Notes: a model not told the origin generated them from the sequence alone. A stretch of 64,000 bases of DNA from Dyella_D sp052115385 (GCF_052115385.1 NZ_JBFRGP010000001.1:558001-622000); one strand, 5' to 3'. Positions 52,878-61,798 are shown, counted from the stretch's first letter. Translations and numbers: made by a program.

Positions 52878-53639
52878 ATGAACTGGGCTGACTACATCAT
52901 TCTGGCGGTACTGGGCATCTCGGTCTTGATCGGGTTGTGGCGCGGCCTCATTTCCGAGGTCCTGGGCCTGCTGATCTGGGTCACCGCGGCATGGATCACC
53001 TGGACCTTCGGCCCGCACGTGGCGGAGTTGTACGCGAACAAGATCAACCTGCCCTCGGCGCGCCTGGCGGCCGGCTACGCCACCACTTTCGTCGGCGTGC
53101 TGGTGCTCGGCATCGTGGTGCGGTTCCTGGTGGCGAGGCTGGTGCAGGGCACCGGTTTGAGCGGCACGGATCGCCTGCTGGGCATGCTGTTCGGCCTGGC
53201 GCGCGGCGTGCTGGTGGTGACGGTGGGCGTGTTCCTGGTCAGCCTTACCGCGCTGACGCGCGATCCGTGGTGGCAGCAATCGGCGCTGTTGCCGCAGTTC
53301 ACCGGCGTCGCCGGCTGGCTGAACCAGCAGGTGCCGAGCAGTGCCAGGCGCTTCCTGCAGCAGCCTTCGACGGCGATGGACCAGCTGCCGTCGCTGCCGG
53401 ACAAGCTGCCGGAGCTGCGGCTGCCGACCCAGTTGCCCAGTGCGCTGCCATCATTCCCGTTGCCGAGCCAGCTGCAAGGCTTGCCGGCAGCACTGCAGGG
53501 CCTGGCGCCCGCACCGGCGCGCAGCGCAGCGCGCGCGCCGGGCGTGGACGCGCCGGTCCCGCACGACCCTGCGGCGATGAACGCCGCGCGCGACCCCAAG
53601 GCAGTGGAAGCCGCCCCGCGCCAGACCACGAATCCTTAA
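52878..53639 (+). CDS. cvpA: CvpA family membrane protein
   Basis: A 253-residue protein with about four membrane helices in its first 125 residues (ADYIILAVLGISVLIGLW, GLISEVLGLLIWVTAAWITW, GYATTFVGVLVLGIVVRFLV, LARGVLVVTVGVFLVSL). CvpA proteins are usually ~165 residues; this one has a C-terminal tail of ~90 residues built on Leu-Pro repeats (LPSLPDKLPELRLPTQLPS). The family is needed for colicin V export and envelope stress tolerance. Its position before purF is the classical one. Confidence 0.92.
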   Translation: MNWADYIILAVLGISVLIGLWRGLISEVLGLLIWVTAAWITWTFGPHVAELYANKINLPSARLAAGYATTFVGVLVLGIVVRFLVARLVQGTGLSGTDRLLGMLFGLARGVLVVTVGVFLVSLTALTRDPWWQQSALLPQFTGVAGWLNQQVPSSARRFLQQPSTAMDQLPSLPDKLPELRLPTQLPSALPSFPLPSQLQGLPAALQGLAPAPARSAARAPGVDAPVPHDPAAMNAARDPKAVEAAPRQTTNP

Positions 53640-53661
53640 AGCACTTACAGGCAGCAGAACC

Positions 53662-55137
53662 ATGTGCGGAATCATCGGCATCGTCGGTACCACCGAGGTG
53701 GCATCGGCCCTCTATGACGGCTTGACGGTGCTGCAGCACCGCGGCCAGGACGCGGCCGGCATCGCCACCGTCGAGGGCGCGCGGCTGCGCCTGCACAAGG
53801 GCAACGGCCTGGTGCGCGACGTGTTCAACCAGACCGCGATCAACAGCCTGGGCGGCCGCATCGGCCTGGGCCATTGCCGCTATCCGACGGCCGGCTCGGA
53901 AGGCTCGTCCGAGGCGCAGCCGTTCTACGTGAACTCGCCCTACGGCATCGCCTTCGCGCACAACGGCAACCTGGTCAACACCGAGGCGCTGCGGCGCGAG
54001 ATGTTCGAGGACGACCGCCGCCACATCAATACCGATTCGGACTCCGAGGTGCTGCTGAACGTGCTGGCGCACGAACTGCAGATCCAGGACCGGATGGCGC
54101 TGACGCCCGACCATATCTTCAAGGCCGTGGCCGGCATGCACGCCCGCGCGCGCGGCGGCTACGCCTGCCTGGCGCTGATCCTGGGCTACGGCCTGCTGGC
54201 CTTCCGCGATCCCAACGGCATCCGCCCGCTGGTGCTGGGCGAGCGCATTTCCGCCGAAGGCCGCGAGTACGCGGTGGCATCGGAGTCGGTGGCGCTGGAC
54301 ATCCTGGGCTTCAAGCGCCTGCGCGACCTGGCGCCGGGCGAGGCGGTGTTCATCAGCGTCGACGGCCAGCTGTTCAGCCGCATGTGCGCCGAGGGCGCCA
54401 CGCACGCGCCGTGCATCTTCGAGTACGTCTACCTGGCGCGTCCGGATTCGATGATCGAGAACGTCTCGGTCTACAAGGCGCGCCTGCGCATGGGCCAGAA
54501 GCTGGCCGAGAAGATCCTGCGCGAGCGTCCGGACCACGGCATCGAGGCGGTGATCCCGATCCCCGACACCGCCCGCACCGCCGCCAGCGCGCTGGCCGAG
54601 GCGCTGGGCGTGCCGTTCCGCGAGGGCTTCGTCAAGAACCGCTATATCGGCCGCACCTTCATCATGCCGGGGCAGGGCGAGCGGGTGAAATCGGTGCGCC
54701 GCAAGCTCAATCCGGTGGAGCTGGAATTCCGCAAGAAGAACGTGCTGCTGGTGGACGACTCGATCGTGCGCGGCACCACCTCGCGCCAGATCATCCAGAT
54801 GGCCCGCGACGCCGGCGCGCGCAATGTGTTCTTCGCCTCCGCCGCGCCGCCGGTGCGCTATCCGAACGTGTACGGCATCGATATGCCGGCCGCCTCCGAA
54901 CTGGTCGCCGCCGGCCACACCGAGAAGGAAGTCGAGCAGGTGCTCGGCGCCGACTGGCTGATCTACCAGGACCTGCAGGACCTGTTCTGGGCAGTGCAGG
55001 ACGGCAACGAGTCGCTGACGAATTTCGACGCCTCCTGCTTCAACGGCGAGTACATCACCGGGCTGGACAAGCAGTATCTGGAGCAGATCGAGATGCTGCG
55101 CTCGGATGATGCCAAAGCCGCGCGCCGGAGCGCGTAA
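53662..55137 (+). CDS. purF: Amidophosphoribosyltransferase
   Basis: A 491-residue enzyme for the first step of purine synthesis. After Met removal the N-terminal Cys of MCGIIGIVG is the glutaminase nucleophile; the glutamine site includes RYPTAGSEGSSEAQPFYV. The PRPP loop is VLLVDDSIVRGTTSRQII in the C-terminal phosphoribosyltransferase domain. No regulatory purR-type site was recognised. The gene is the end of the folC-purF group and is followed by a repeat. Confidence 0.97.
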   Translation: MCGIIGIVGTTEVASALYDGLTVLQHRGQDAAGIATVEGARLRLHKGNGLVRDVFNQTAINSLGGRIGLGHCRYPTAGSEGSSEAQPFYVNSPYGIAFAHNGNLVNTEALRREMFEDDRRHINTDSDSEVLLNVLAHELQIQDRMALTPDHIFKAVAGMHARARGGYACLALILGYGLLAFRDPNGIRPLVLGERISAEGREYAVASESVALDILGFKRLRDLAPGEAVFISVDGQLFSRMCAEGATHAPCIFEYVYLARPDSMIENVSVYKARLRMGQKLAEKILRERPDHGIEAVIPIPDTARTAASALAEALGVPFREGFVKNRYIGRTFIMPGQGERVKSVRRKLNPVELEFRKKNVLLVDDSIVRGTTSRQIIQMARDAGARNVFFASAAPPVRYPNVYGIDMPAASELVAAGHTEKEVEQVLGADWLIYQDLQDLFWAVQDGNESLTNFDASCFNGEYITGLDKQYLEQIEMLRSDDAKAARRSA

Positions 55138-55150
55138 GTCTTCAATGTTG

Positions 55151-55275
55151 GAATCCTTCTCCCTTCGGGAGAAGGTGGCGGCAGCCGGATGAGGGTTCGG
55201 CCGGAGCGGCGCACATCACTCTTGCTACTCCGCCCGTACCCTCACCCCAACCCCTCTCCCGGCGGGAGAGGGGCT
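55151..55275. repeat. Intergenic repeat family B, copy 2
   Basis: It begins GGAATCCTTCTCCCTTCGGG and ends CTCTCCCGGCGGGAGAGGGG, with the conserved GCAGCCGGATGAGGG and CGCCCGTACCCTCACCCC between. It shares over 100 bases of layout with the copy near 33.4 kb. The final GGGAGAGGGG lies 15 bases before the DUF455 ATG and may act as its ribosome site. Confidence 0.88.
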
Positions 55276-55288
55276 TAAAATTCTCGCT

Positions 55289-56098
55289 ATGACCGACCTG
55301 CACCAAGCCGCCAAACGCTGCCTCGACGCCACCGATCCGGCCGAAAAAGTGCGCCTGACCCGCGATGCCTGGGCGGCTCTGCTGGCCGGCGAACTGCAGC
55401 CTGATACGGCTTCGCCTGCGCCCGAGCCGATCGGTGCGCCGGGCCGCCCCGAGCGTCCGCTGCTGGTGCACCCGAGCAAGGTGCCCAGCCGCGGCCTCGG
55501 CAGCTCCGAAGGCCGCGCGGCGCTGGTGCATGCCGTCGCCCATATCGAATTCAACGCGATCAACCTGGCCTGGGACGCGGTCTACCGCTTCCGCGGCAAG
55601 CCGCCGGCGTACTACCGCGACTGGGCCAGCTGCGCCCACGACGAGGCGCGCCACTTCGACATGCTCAGCGGCCGCCTGGCCGAACTCGGCCATGCCTACG
55701 GCGATTTCGACGCGCACAACGGCCTGTGGGAAATGGCCGAGAAAACCGCCCATCACGACACCGCGCGCATGGCGCTGGTACCGCGCGTGCTTGAGGCGCG
55801 CGGGCTGGACGTGACGCCCGGCATCATCGAGCGCCTGCGCGGCGCGGGCGACGAGCGCACCATCGCGATCCTCGAGCTGATCCTGCGCGAGGAAGTCGCC
55901 CACGTGGCCGCCGGCACGCGCTGGTTCCGCCATTGCTGCGAGCGCGACGGGCTGGAGCCGCGCCAGGCCTTCCTGGATCTGCTGCGCGAGTACATGGGCC
56001 GCACGCCGCGCGGACCGTTCAACCGGCCGGCGCGATTGGCTGCCGGCTTCGATGCCGAGGAAATGGACCGGTTGGCGGAGCTGGCCCTGCTCGATTGA
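55289..56098 (+). CDS. DUF455 ferritin-like protein
   Basis: A 269-residue cytoplasmic protein of the DUF455 family. Carboxylate/histidine helices fitting a di-iron site are AHIEFNAINLAWD, CAHDEARHFDMLSGRL and LREEVAHVAAGTRWF. The C-terminus has EYMGRTPRGPFNRPARLAAG. Its reaction is unknown; the four-helix di-iron fold suggests an oxidase or hydroxylase. No membrane segment. The upstream repeat supplies a GGGAGAGGGG ribosome-site-like stretch. Confidence 0.87.
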   Translation: MTDLHQAAKRCLDATDPAEKVRLTRDAWAALLAGELQPDTASPAPEPIGAPGRPERPLLVHPSKVPSRGLGSSEGRAALVHAVAHIEFNAINLAWDAVYRFRGKPPAYYRDWASCAHDEARHFDMLSGRLAELGHAYGDFDAHNGLWEMAEKTAHHDTARMALVPRVLEARGLDVTPGIIERLRGAGDERTIAILELILREEVAHVAAGTRWFRHCCERDGLEPRQAFLDLLREYMGRTPRGPFNRPARLAAGFDAEEMDRLAELALLD

Positions 56099-56116
56099 GT
56101 CTGTCTGGCCGGGTGC

Positions 56117-56902
56117 TCAGGCCTTGCGTCGCCCGAAGCGGCGCCACAGCCACAGCCAGAGCAGCAGCAGCGGGAAGCCCAGCAGCACGAACGGCAGGCC
56201 GTAGCTGATCGCCTCGACCGCATTGGCCAGGCCATCCACGAACTGGTCGAACACGCCGCTGAAGGATTCGCGCAGACGCGAGCCGCGCGTATCGGCATCG
56301 GCCCGGCGCAGCTTCATGGTCAGCAGGTTGGTGGCGATGCGGTGCTGCTGGCCGGCGGCGGTCTGTTCCAGCGCCTGCAGCTCGCTTTCGACCGCAGCCT
56401 GTTCCTTGCCCAGGGCGATCAGATCGGCGACGGCCAGATCCTTGCGCGCGGCCAGTTCGTCCAGGCGTTTCTGCTGCGCCTGCAGGCGTTGCTGGTTGCG
56501 CTGGTTGTCGGCCACGGCGGGCGCGAGGTCTTCGGCACTGGTCTCCCGCTCGCCCACTTCGCCGCCCTTGGCGGCCAGCGCCACCAGCGGCTCGACGCCG
56601 CCAGGCACGATGCGCACGGTGATCGAAGCGTCCCAGCTCGACTGCTCGATGCGCAGCACATTGCATTCGCCGAAGCGCGCCGACTCGCAGGCCGCGCGTG
56701 CTTCGTTCAGTCGCGGGGCGATGGTGTCGGCGGGCAGGCGCAGGGTGAGGCGGTGCTCGTAGGCCAGCAGCGCGCCGGCCTTGTTCTTCTCGCCGCCGAT
56801 GCCGGCCTGCGGGGTGACTTCCTGCTTCTTCGAGCACGCCGCCAGCAGCGGCACCAACAGCAGGGCGAGGACGATCGTCCGGATCGATGCGAGACGGGGC
56901 AC
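56117..56902 (-). CDS. DUF4349 lipoprotein
   Basis: A 261-residue lipoprotein with lipobox LLAAC after SIRTIVLALLLVPL. The middle holds a long coiled coil (QRNQQRLQAQQKRLDELAAR and KEQAAVESELQALEQTAAGQ), and the C-terminus has one membrane helix (YGLPFVLLGFPLLLLWLWLW) followed by RRFGRRKA. This is the DUF4349 layout; the function is unknown. It is convergent with the DUF455 gene, 18 bases apart. Confidence 0.85.
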   Translation of the reverse strand: MPRLASIRTIVLALLLVPLLAACSKKQEVTPQAGIGGEKNKAGALLAYEHRLTLRLPADTIAPRLNEARAACESARFGECNVLRIEQSSWDASITVRIVPGGVEPLVALAAKGGEVGERETSAEDLAPAVADNQRNQQRLQAQQKRLDELAARKDLAVADLIALGKEQAAVESELQALEQTAAGQQHRIATNLLTMKLRRADADTRGSRLRESFSGVFDQFVDGLANAVEAISYGLPFVLLGFPLLLLWLWLWRRFGRRKA

Positions 56903-56976
56903 GGCGCGTTCCTTGCGTCAGCGAAGGGAAGGTGGCGCCGAGTATGTTGGATGGCCCGCATGGCTGTCGCGCGGGC

Positions 56977-57009
56977 ATGAAAAAGCCGGCGCTGGGCCGG
57001 CTTTTTCAT
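56977..57009. terminator. Terminator of the tRNA-Pro gene
   Basis: ATGAAAAAGCCGGC and GCCGGCTTTTTCAT form a 14-bp stem with loop GCTGG. On the minus strand it follows the tRNA by 6 bases and ends in T residues; the symmetric A/T ends make it usable from both sides. Confidence 0.9.
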
Positions 57010-57015
57010 CGAATT

Positions 57016-57092
57016 TGGTCGGGGTGACAGGATTCGAACCTGCGACTTCTACGTCCCGAACGTAGCGCTCTACCAGGCTGAGCTACACCCCG
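57016..57092 (-). tRNA. tRNA-Pro (anticodon CGG)
   Basis: A 77-base gene read on the minus strand. The acceptor stem pairs CGGGGTG with CACCCCG, the discriminator base is A, and CCA is encoded. The anticodon arm CTACG-TTCGGGA-CGTAG gives anticodon CGG, reading proline CCG codons. The T arm has GTTCGAATC. All cloverleaf arms are intact and a terminator follows. Confidence 0.97.
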
Positions 57093-57272
57093 TGGGAGCC
57101 GCGTATCTTAATGACCCTGGGGGGACTTCGCAACAGGTGCGGATCATTCGGATTCGACGGCGCGCTCGCCGAAGGGGCGCGCAGGCCTTCTGCTAACCTA
57201 TGCGGCTACCGCTGAGCGCCATCGGCGCCGGCCCGATTCAATGGCACGTCCCCTTTCGACGCAGAGGATTTC

Positions 57273-58646
57273 ATGGCGCTTACCCCGGCCCGCACCATGC
57301 CCGGTGTACTCGAGCTGCTGCCGCTCGACCAGATCGCGTTCCAGCGCATGCTCGACACGATCCGCCGCAACTACGAGCGCTTCGGTTTCCTGCCGGTGGA
57401 AACGCCGGTGATGGAGTTCTCCGACGTGCTGCTGACCAAGACCGGCGGCGAGACCGAGCGCCAGGTTTATTTCGTGCAGTCGACCGGTTCGCTCGAGCAA
57501 GGTGAGAAGCCCGACCTGGCCCTGCGCTTCGACCTCACCGTGCCGCTGGCGCGCTACGTGGCCGAGCACGAGCACGACTTGAGCTTCCCGTTCCGCCGCT
57601 ACCAGATGCAGCGCGTGTACCGCGGCGAGCGCGCCCAGCGCGGCCGCTTCCGCGAGTTCTACCAGTGCGACATCGACGTGATCGGCAAGGACGGCCTCTC
57701 GGTGCGCTACGACGCCGAGCTGCCGGCAGTCATCTACAGCGTGTTCCGCGAGCTGAACATCGGCGCGTTCACCATCCAGCTCAACAACCGCAAGCTGATG
57801 CGCGGCTTCTTCGAAAGCCTGGGCGTGATCGACGCGGAACAGCAGACCCTGGTGCTGCGCGAAGTGGACAAGCTGGACAAGCGCGGCGCCGACTACGTGC
57901 GCGAAACGCTTACCGGCGATGCGTTCGGCCTCGACGCCGAGGTGGCGAACAAGATCCTCGCCTTCGTGCAGGTGCGCTCCAGCACCGTGCAGGAAGCATT
58001 CGACCAGCTCGACGCGCTCGGCCCCGGTCCGGAGTCGATGGAGCAGGGCCGCGCGGAACTGAAGGAAGTGCTGGGCCTGATCCGCGACTTCGGTGTGCCG
58101 GAAACGCATTTCGCGCTGAACCTGTCGATCGCGCGCGGCCTGGACTACTACACCGGCACCGTCTACGAGACCACCCTCAACGACTACCTGCAGATCGGCT
58201 CGATCTGCTCCGGCGGCCGCTACGAGAACCTCGCCGGCCAGTACACCAAGTCGCGCCTGCCGGGCGTCGGCATCTCGATCGGCCTCACCCGCCTGTACTG
58301 GCAGTTGCGCGAAGCCGGCCTGGTCGGCACCGCGCGCAGCACGGTGGAAGTGCTGGTGACGCAGATGGACGAAGCGCGCATGGCCGACTACCTGGCCGTG
58401 GCCAGCGAACTGCGCGGCGCCGGCATCGCCACCGAGGTGGTGCTGGAGGGCGGCAAGCTGGCCAGGCAGTTCAAGTACGCCGACCGCGCCGGCATCCGCT
58501 TCGTGCTAGTGCTGGGCGAGGACGAGCTGGCCAAGGGCGCGGTCACGGTCAAGGACATGCGCCGCCAGGACCAGTTCGAAGTCGCCCGCGCGGACCTGAT
58601 CAAGACCCTGCGCGTGGAGCTGGCCCAGGCCGAGATCGCGCCGTGA
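57273..58646 (+). CDS. hisS: Histidyl-tRNA synthetase
   Basis: A 457-residue class II synthetase. Motif 2 is in FRRYQMQRVYRGERAQRGRF followed by FREFYQCDIDVIG; histidine-specific boxes are LARGLDYYTGTVYE (as IARGLDYYTGTVYE) and SGGRYENLAG; the ATP motif 3 region is PGVGISIGLTRL. The C-terminal anticodon-binding domain follows (VEVLVTQMDEARMADYLAVA). It belongs to the longer HisS group rather than the ~425-residue E. coli form. Its start MALTPARTMPGVLELLP is placed by alignment of the family core. Confidence 0.95.
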   Translation: MALTPARTMPGVLELLPLDQIAFQRMLDTIRRNYERFGFLPVETPVMEFSDVLLTKTGGETERQVYFVQSTGSLEQGEKPDLALRFDLTVPLARYVAEHEHDLSFPFRRYQMQRVYRGERAQRGRFREFYQCDIDVIGKDGLSVRYDAELPAVIYSVFRELNIGAFTIQLNNRKLMRGFFESLGVIDAEQQTLVLREVDKLDKRGADYVRETLTGDAFGLDAEVANKILAFVQVRSSTVQEAFDQLDALGPGPESMEQGRAELKEVLGLIRDFGVPETHFALNLSIARGLDYYTGTVYETTLNDYLQIGSICSGGRYENLAGQYTKSRLPGVGISIGLTRLYWQLREAGLVGTARSTVEVLVTQMDEARMADYLAVASELRGAGIATEVVLEGGKLARQFKYADRAGIRFVLVLGEDELAKGAVTVKDMRRQDQFEVARADLIKTLRVELAQAEIAP

Positions 58647-58651
58647 GCCCG

Positions 58652-58682
58652 GCGCGGACGCCATCGCCGATGGCGTCCGCGC
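58652..58682 (+). terminator. Hairpin after hisS
   Basis: GCGCGGACGCCATC and GATGGCGTCCGCGC form a 14-bp perfect stem with a GCC loop, 5 bases after the stop. It lacks a T-tract and may cause Rho-independent pausing or mRNA 3'-end protection. Confidence 0.5.
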
Positions 58683-58745
58683 GCGTTGCCTTCAAGCACT
58701 CCCATTCCCCACTTCGACCGGCGCCCGTGGGCGCGGAGCATCCGT

Positions 58746-60650
58746 ATGAGCGTTGATCTTATGAACGTCGAGCCGATCCGGCTCGATGGCAGCAGCCTCA
58801 CCCGCGCGCAACTGGTCGCCGCCGCGCGCGAACGCGTGCCGGTGGTGCTGGACGAGGCCAAGCTGGTGCGCGTGCAGCGCGCGGCGGATTTCCTGGCCGA
58901 CAAGGTGAGCTGCGGCGAGCCGACCTATGGCGTCACCACCGGCTTCGGCAGCAATGCCGACAAGCTGCTCGGCGCGCATCGCCTGCGCGACGAATTGCCG
59001 GGAGGGCATCCCGACAAGCCGGAAGGCACGCTGCTCGACGAACTGCAGCACAACCTCATCACCACCCATGCCGTGTGCGTGGGCAAGCCGTTCGCCGAGG
59101 ACGTGGTGCGCGCCATGCTGGTGATCCGCATCAACACCTTGATGCGCGGCCATTCGGGCATCCGCGTGGAAACCCTGCGCGCGCTCGCCGCGCTGCTCAA
59201 CAGCGGCGTGGTGCCGGTGGTGCCGGAGAAGGGCTCGGTCGGTGCCAGCGGCGACCTCGCACCGCTGTCGCACCTGGCCATCGTGCTGCTCGGCGGTGGC
59301 GAAGCGTTCTACCAGGGCGAGCGCCTGTCCGGCGCCGATGCGCTGGAGCGCGTCGGCCTCACGCCGATCCGGCTGTCGTTCAAGGAAGGCCTGGCGCTGA
59401 ACAACGGCACCGCGCAGATGCTGGCCACCGCCGCGCTGGCGCTGGACACGCTGGAATACCTGCTCGACACCGCCGACCTCGCCGCCGCCATGACGCTGGA
59501 CGCCTTCGCCGGCCGCAGCGGCGCGCTGCGCCCGGAAGTGCACGCGCTGCGTCCGCACCCCGGCCAGGTCGAAACGGCCGAGCACGTGCGCGAGCTGCTG
59601 ACCGAAAGCACCCTGGTCGATATCCCTTACCACCTGGTGCCGCGCTTCAAGCAGTGGGCTGCCGATGCGTGGGCCGCGCCGGAAGACCAGGCGCTGAGCT
59701 TCGACATCGGCTGGGACTGGGTGCCGGCCAACCAGCGCCACGGGCGCGAGGCGTTCTACAGCCGCTTCCTGCCGTTCAAGGGCGGCAAGAAGCACCAGCC
59801 GCAGGACGCCTATTGCCTGCGCTGCATGCCGCAGGTGCATGGCGCCGTGCGCGATGCCTGGGCGCAGGCCTGCCGCGTGATCGATATCGAACTCAATGCG
59901 GTGACCGACAATCCGCTGATCTTTCCGGATGCCGAAGGCGCGCAGTTCATCGAGGAGCAGGTGATTTCCGCCGGCCATTTCCACGGCATGCCGCTGGCGC
60001 TGGCGATGAGCTACGTGAAGGCGGCGATTCCGGTGCTGGCGTCGATCTCCGAGCGCCGGCTCAACAAGCTGGTGGATCCGGCGACCAATGATGGCTTGCC
60101 GGCCTTCCTGACCGGCAATGAGGACGGCACCGATTCGGGTTTCATGATCGTGCAGTACACGGCGGCGGCGCTGGTCAACGATCTGGCCACGCGGGCGCAT
60201 CCGGCGAGCGTGTATTCGGTGCCGACCAGTGCGAATGCCGAGGATCATGTTTCGATGGGCGCCAATGAGGCGCGGCATGTGCTGGAGATGCTGGACGATC
60301 TCAGTCATGTGATTGCGCTGGAGTTGTATACGGCGGCGCAGGCGCTGGATTTCCGTCAGGCGATGCTGAATGCCGCGCGTCGGTTGGCTGCGCGGGGCGA
60401 TTGGAAGGCGCTGGCGGCGAAGGTGGCGAATGCGCCGCGTGAGGATCATGCGCATTACGCGCAGTTTGCTGCGGAGGTGCAGCAGTTGACTTCGGCGTTG
60501 GCGGGGGTGGGGGATTTCCACGCGGGTGAGGCGGTGCGCAAGGCGCATGATGTGTTGCGTGGGCATATCGGGTTTATGTCGCGCGATCGCGCGATGGATG
60601 GGGATGTGCGCACGGTGTGCGAACTGGTGCAGCGGCGGGCTGTGGGCTGA
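58746..60650 (+). CDS. Histidine ammonia-lyase-like aromatic amino acid lyase
   Basis: A 634-residue MIO-type ammonia-lyase. The self-formed cofactor comes from ASGDLAP in VGASGDLAPLSHLAIVLLG (~165). The N-terminal YGVTTGFGSNADKLL and later QDAYCLRCMPQVHGAVRDAW and NEDGTDSGFM boxes are intact. The selectivity pair near LQHNLITTHAVCVG reads Thr-His, closest to the Ser-His of histidine lyases rather than Phe-Leu or His-Leu types. It is ~120 residues longer than HutH (about 510), largely from an insertion after ~300 (RFKQWAADAWAAPEDQALSF to SRFLPFKGGKKHQ). No other hut gene is adjacent. Its last third uses more G- and T-ending codons. Confidence 0.82.
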   Translation: MSVDLMNVEPIRLDGSSLTRAQLVAAARERVPVVLDEAKLVRVQRAADFLADKVSCGEPTYGVTTGFGSNADKLLGAHRLRDELPGGHPDKPEGTLLDELQHNLITTHAVCVGKPFAEDVVRAMLVIRINTLMRGHSGIRVETLRALAALLNSGVVPVVPEKGSVGASGDLAPLSHLAIVLLGGGEAFYQGERLSGADALERVGLTPIRLSFKEGLALNNGTAQMLATAALALDTLEYLLDTADLAAAMTLDAFAGRSGALRPEVHALRPHPGQVETAEHVRELLTESTLVDIPYHLVPRFKQWAADAWAAPEDQALSFDIGWDWVPANQRHGREAFYSRFLPFKGGKKHQPQDAYCLRCMPQVHGAVRDAWAQACRVIDIELNAVTDNPLIFPDAEGAQFIEEQVISAGHFHGMPLALAMSYVKAAIPVLASISERRLNKLVDPATNDGLPAFLTGNEDGTDSGFMIVQYTAAALVNDLATRAHPASVYSVPTSANAEDHVSMGANEARHVLEMLDDLSHVIALELYTAAQALDFRQAMLNAARRLAARGDWKALAAKVANAPREDHAHYAQFAAEVQQLTSALAGVGDFHAGEAVRKAHDVLRGHIGFMSRDRAMDGDVRTVCELVQRRAVG

Positions 60651-61186
60651 TTGCTCGTCATTCCGGGGTAGGACGGAGTCCGCTCTGTTCGTCATTCCGG
60701 CGTAGGCCGGACGAGCGCGTAGCGCGAAGAACGCCCGCAGGGCGGCCCCGAAGGGGTGAGCGAAGCGAATCATCCAGTAGCGGTGATACTCGATTGTCGT
60801 GCTATCGCTAGGTTGTCTCGCCTGTCGGCGAGTATTTCGCCCCGCTGCCGCGGGGCGACTTACTTTCTCTTGCTTGCCCAAGAGAACGTAAGCAAAGAGA
60901 AGGGCACCCTGCTTGGCGCCCTCCGGTGGCTACGCCACCTACGGGTTCGTGAGGGCTGGCCGGGCTTTTTGATCGGGCATCCTGCCCGAGTCAAAAAGGC
61001 GAGGACGTCCTGTCCTCGCCCCCTGCGGGGCCTGATCGTCCAGCCCTCACCGCCGGCGCCAAGGGGACCCGGTAGATCAAGAGCAACGGCAAAAGCGCGC
61101 AAGCGGAACGCAGCGGCTGCGCCGCTTGCTCATAGCTTTTGGTGAGGGCGCGGGGCTTGCGATACCGCTAGTTGAGGCAGGGCGCG
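60651..61186. other. Repeat- and hairpin-rich intergenic region
   Basis: 536 bases with no credible gene between the lyase and a convergent membrane protein gene. The first ~125 bases hold two imperfect CGTCATTCCGGCGTAGGCCG units (60655-60715), a motif common as intergenic repeat in proteobacteria. The next ~230 bases form the nested structure listed separately. The open frames here are translations of repeat DNA. Confidence 0.7.
60838..61066. repeat. Nested multi-hairpin intergenic element
   Basis: Two outer hairpins (CGCCCCGC/GCGGGGCG; TTCTCTTG/CAAGAGAA) precede a closed multibranch: CTTGGCGCC pairs with GGCGCCAAG, and inside it GTGAGGGCTGG pairs with CCAGCCCTCAC. Enclosed are GGTGGC-tac-GCCACC, a 15-bp near-perfect stem around GGGCATCCTGCCC, GGCGAGGAC-GTCCT-GTCCTCGCC and CCCC-TGC-GGGG. 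The pairing was checked base by base. It resembles a structured RNA or a mobile palindromic repeat. Confidence 0.75.
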
Positions 61187-61798
61187 CTACGCATGAACCG
61201 CGCGGCGCACGTGCCTGGCAGCCCACACCAGCCACACTAGAATCAACCCGATCGTCAGCTTCTGCATCAGCCCGTGCGGTAGATCGCGCAGGAAGACTTG
61301 TAGCCAGAGCACGATGGTCGCGGCCCACGCGATGATCCAGCCTGGCATGCTGCCAGTTCCTAGTACGGCATCGCGCCGCCAGCGCGCACTCGACAACAGC
61401 ATCCCGAAACTCAGCCAAAGAAACGTGGCCTGGGCGGCCAGGCCGTGGATCAGCCGTGCCTGGTTTTCATGCGGTGAATCGATAAATAGTTCGGTGATCG
61501 CAACCAGCGGCAGCGCCAGGCCCGCGCCAGCGAACAGCACCGACGCCAGCCGACTGCGCAACCGCGGCGAAGTCGCCCGATAACCGCCCAAGGCAAACCC
61601 CAGCAAACCCATCGAGATCAGGTAATACGCCAGCCGCACGTACTCGCCGCCGGGGCCGGTGAGGTAGAGGCTCAGGGGGATGGCGATGGGATCGAGGTCG
61701 TGGCGCCAGAACTGGGCGGCGCCGCAGACCAGGGCGAAAACCGTCACGGTGAACAGCAGCAGGCGGGCGGTCGGTAGGACGGGGCGGGTATCGGTCAT
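61187..61798 (-). CDS. DUF998 family membrane protein
   Basis: A 203-residue integral membrane protein with about six helices (LLLFTVTVFALVCGAAQF, YYLISMGLLGFALGGY, LASVLFAGAGLALPLVAITE, LAAQATFLWLSFGMLL, WIIAWAATIVLWLQVF, IGLILVWLVWAARHV). HGLAAQATFLWLSFG fits the DUF998 family. The function is unknown. ATG at 61798 is the only start that gives the first helix. Confidence 0.8.
   Translation of the reverse strand: MTDTRPVLPTARLLLFTVTVFALVCGAAQFWRHDLDPIAIPLSLYLTGPGGEYVRLAYYLISMGLLGFALGGYRATSPRLRSRLASVLFAGAGLALPLVAITELFIDSPHENQARLIHGLAAQATFLWLSFGMLLSSARWRRDAVLGTGSMPGWIIAWAATIVLWLQVFLRDLPHGLMQKLTIGLILVWLVWAARHVRRAVHA

Noticed and set aside
60617..61145. Open frames of 64-129 codons in the repeat-rich gap
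   Set aside because: They translate palindromic repeat DNA, have no ribosome site and give low-complexity products.
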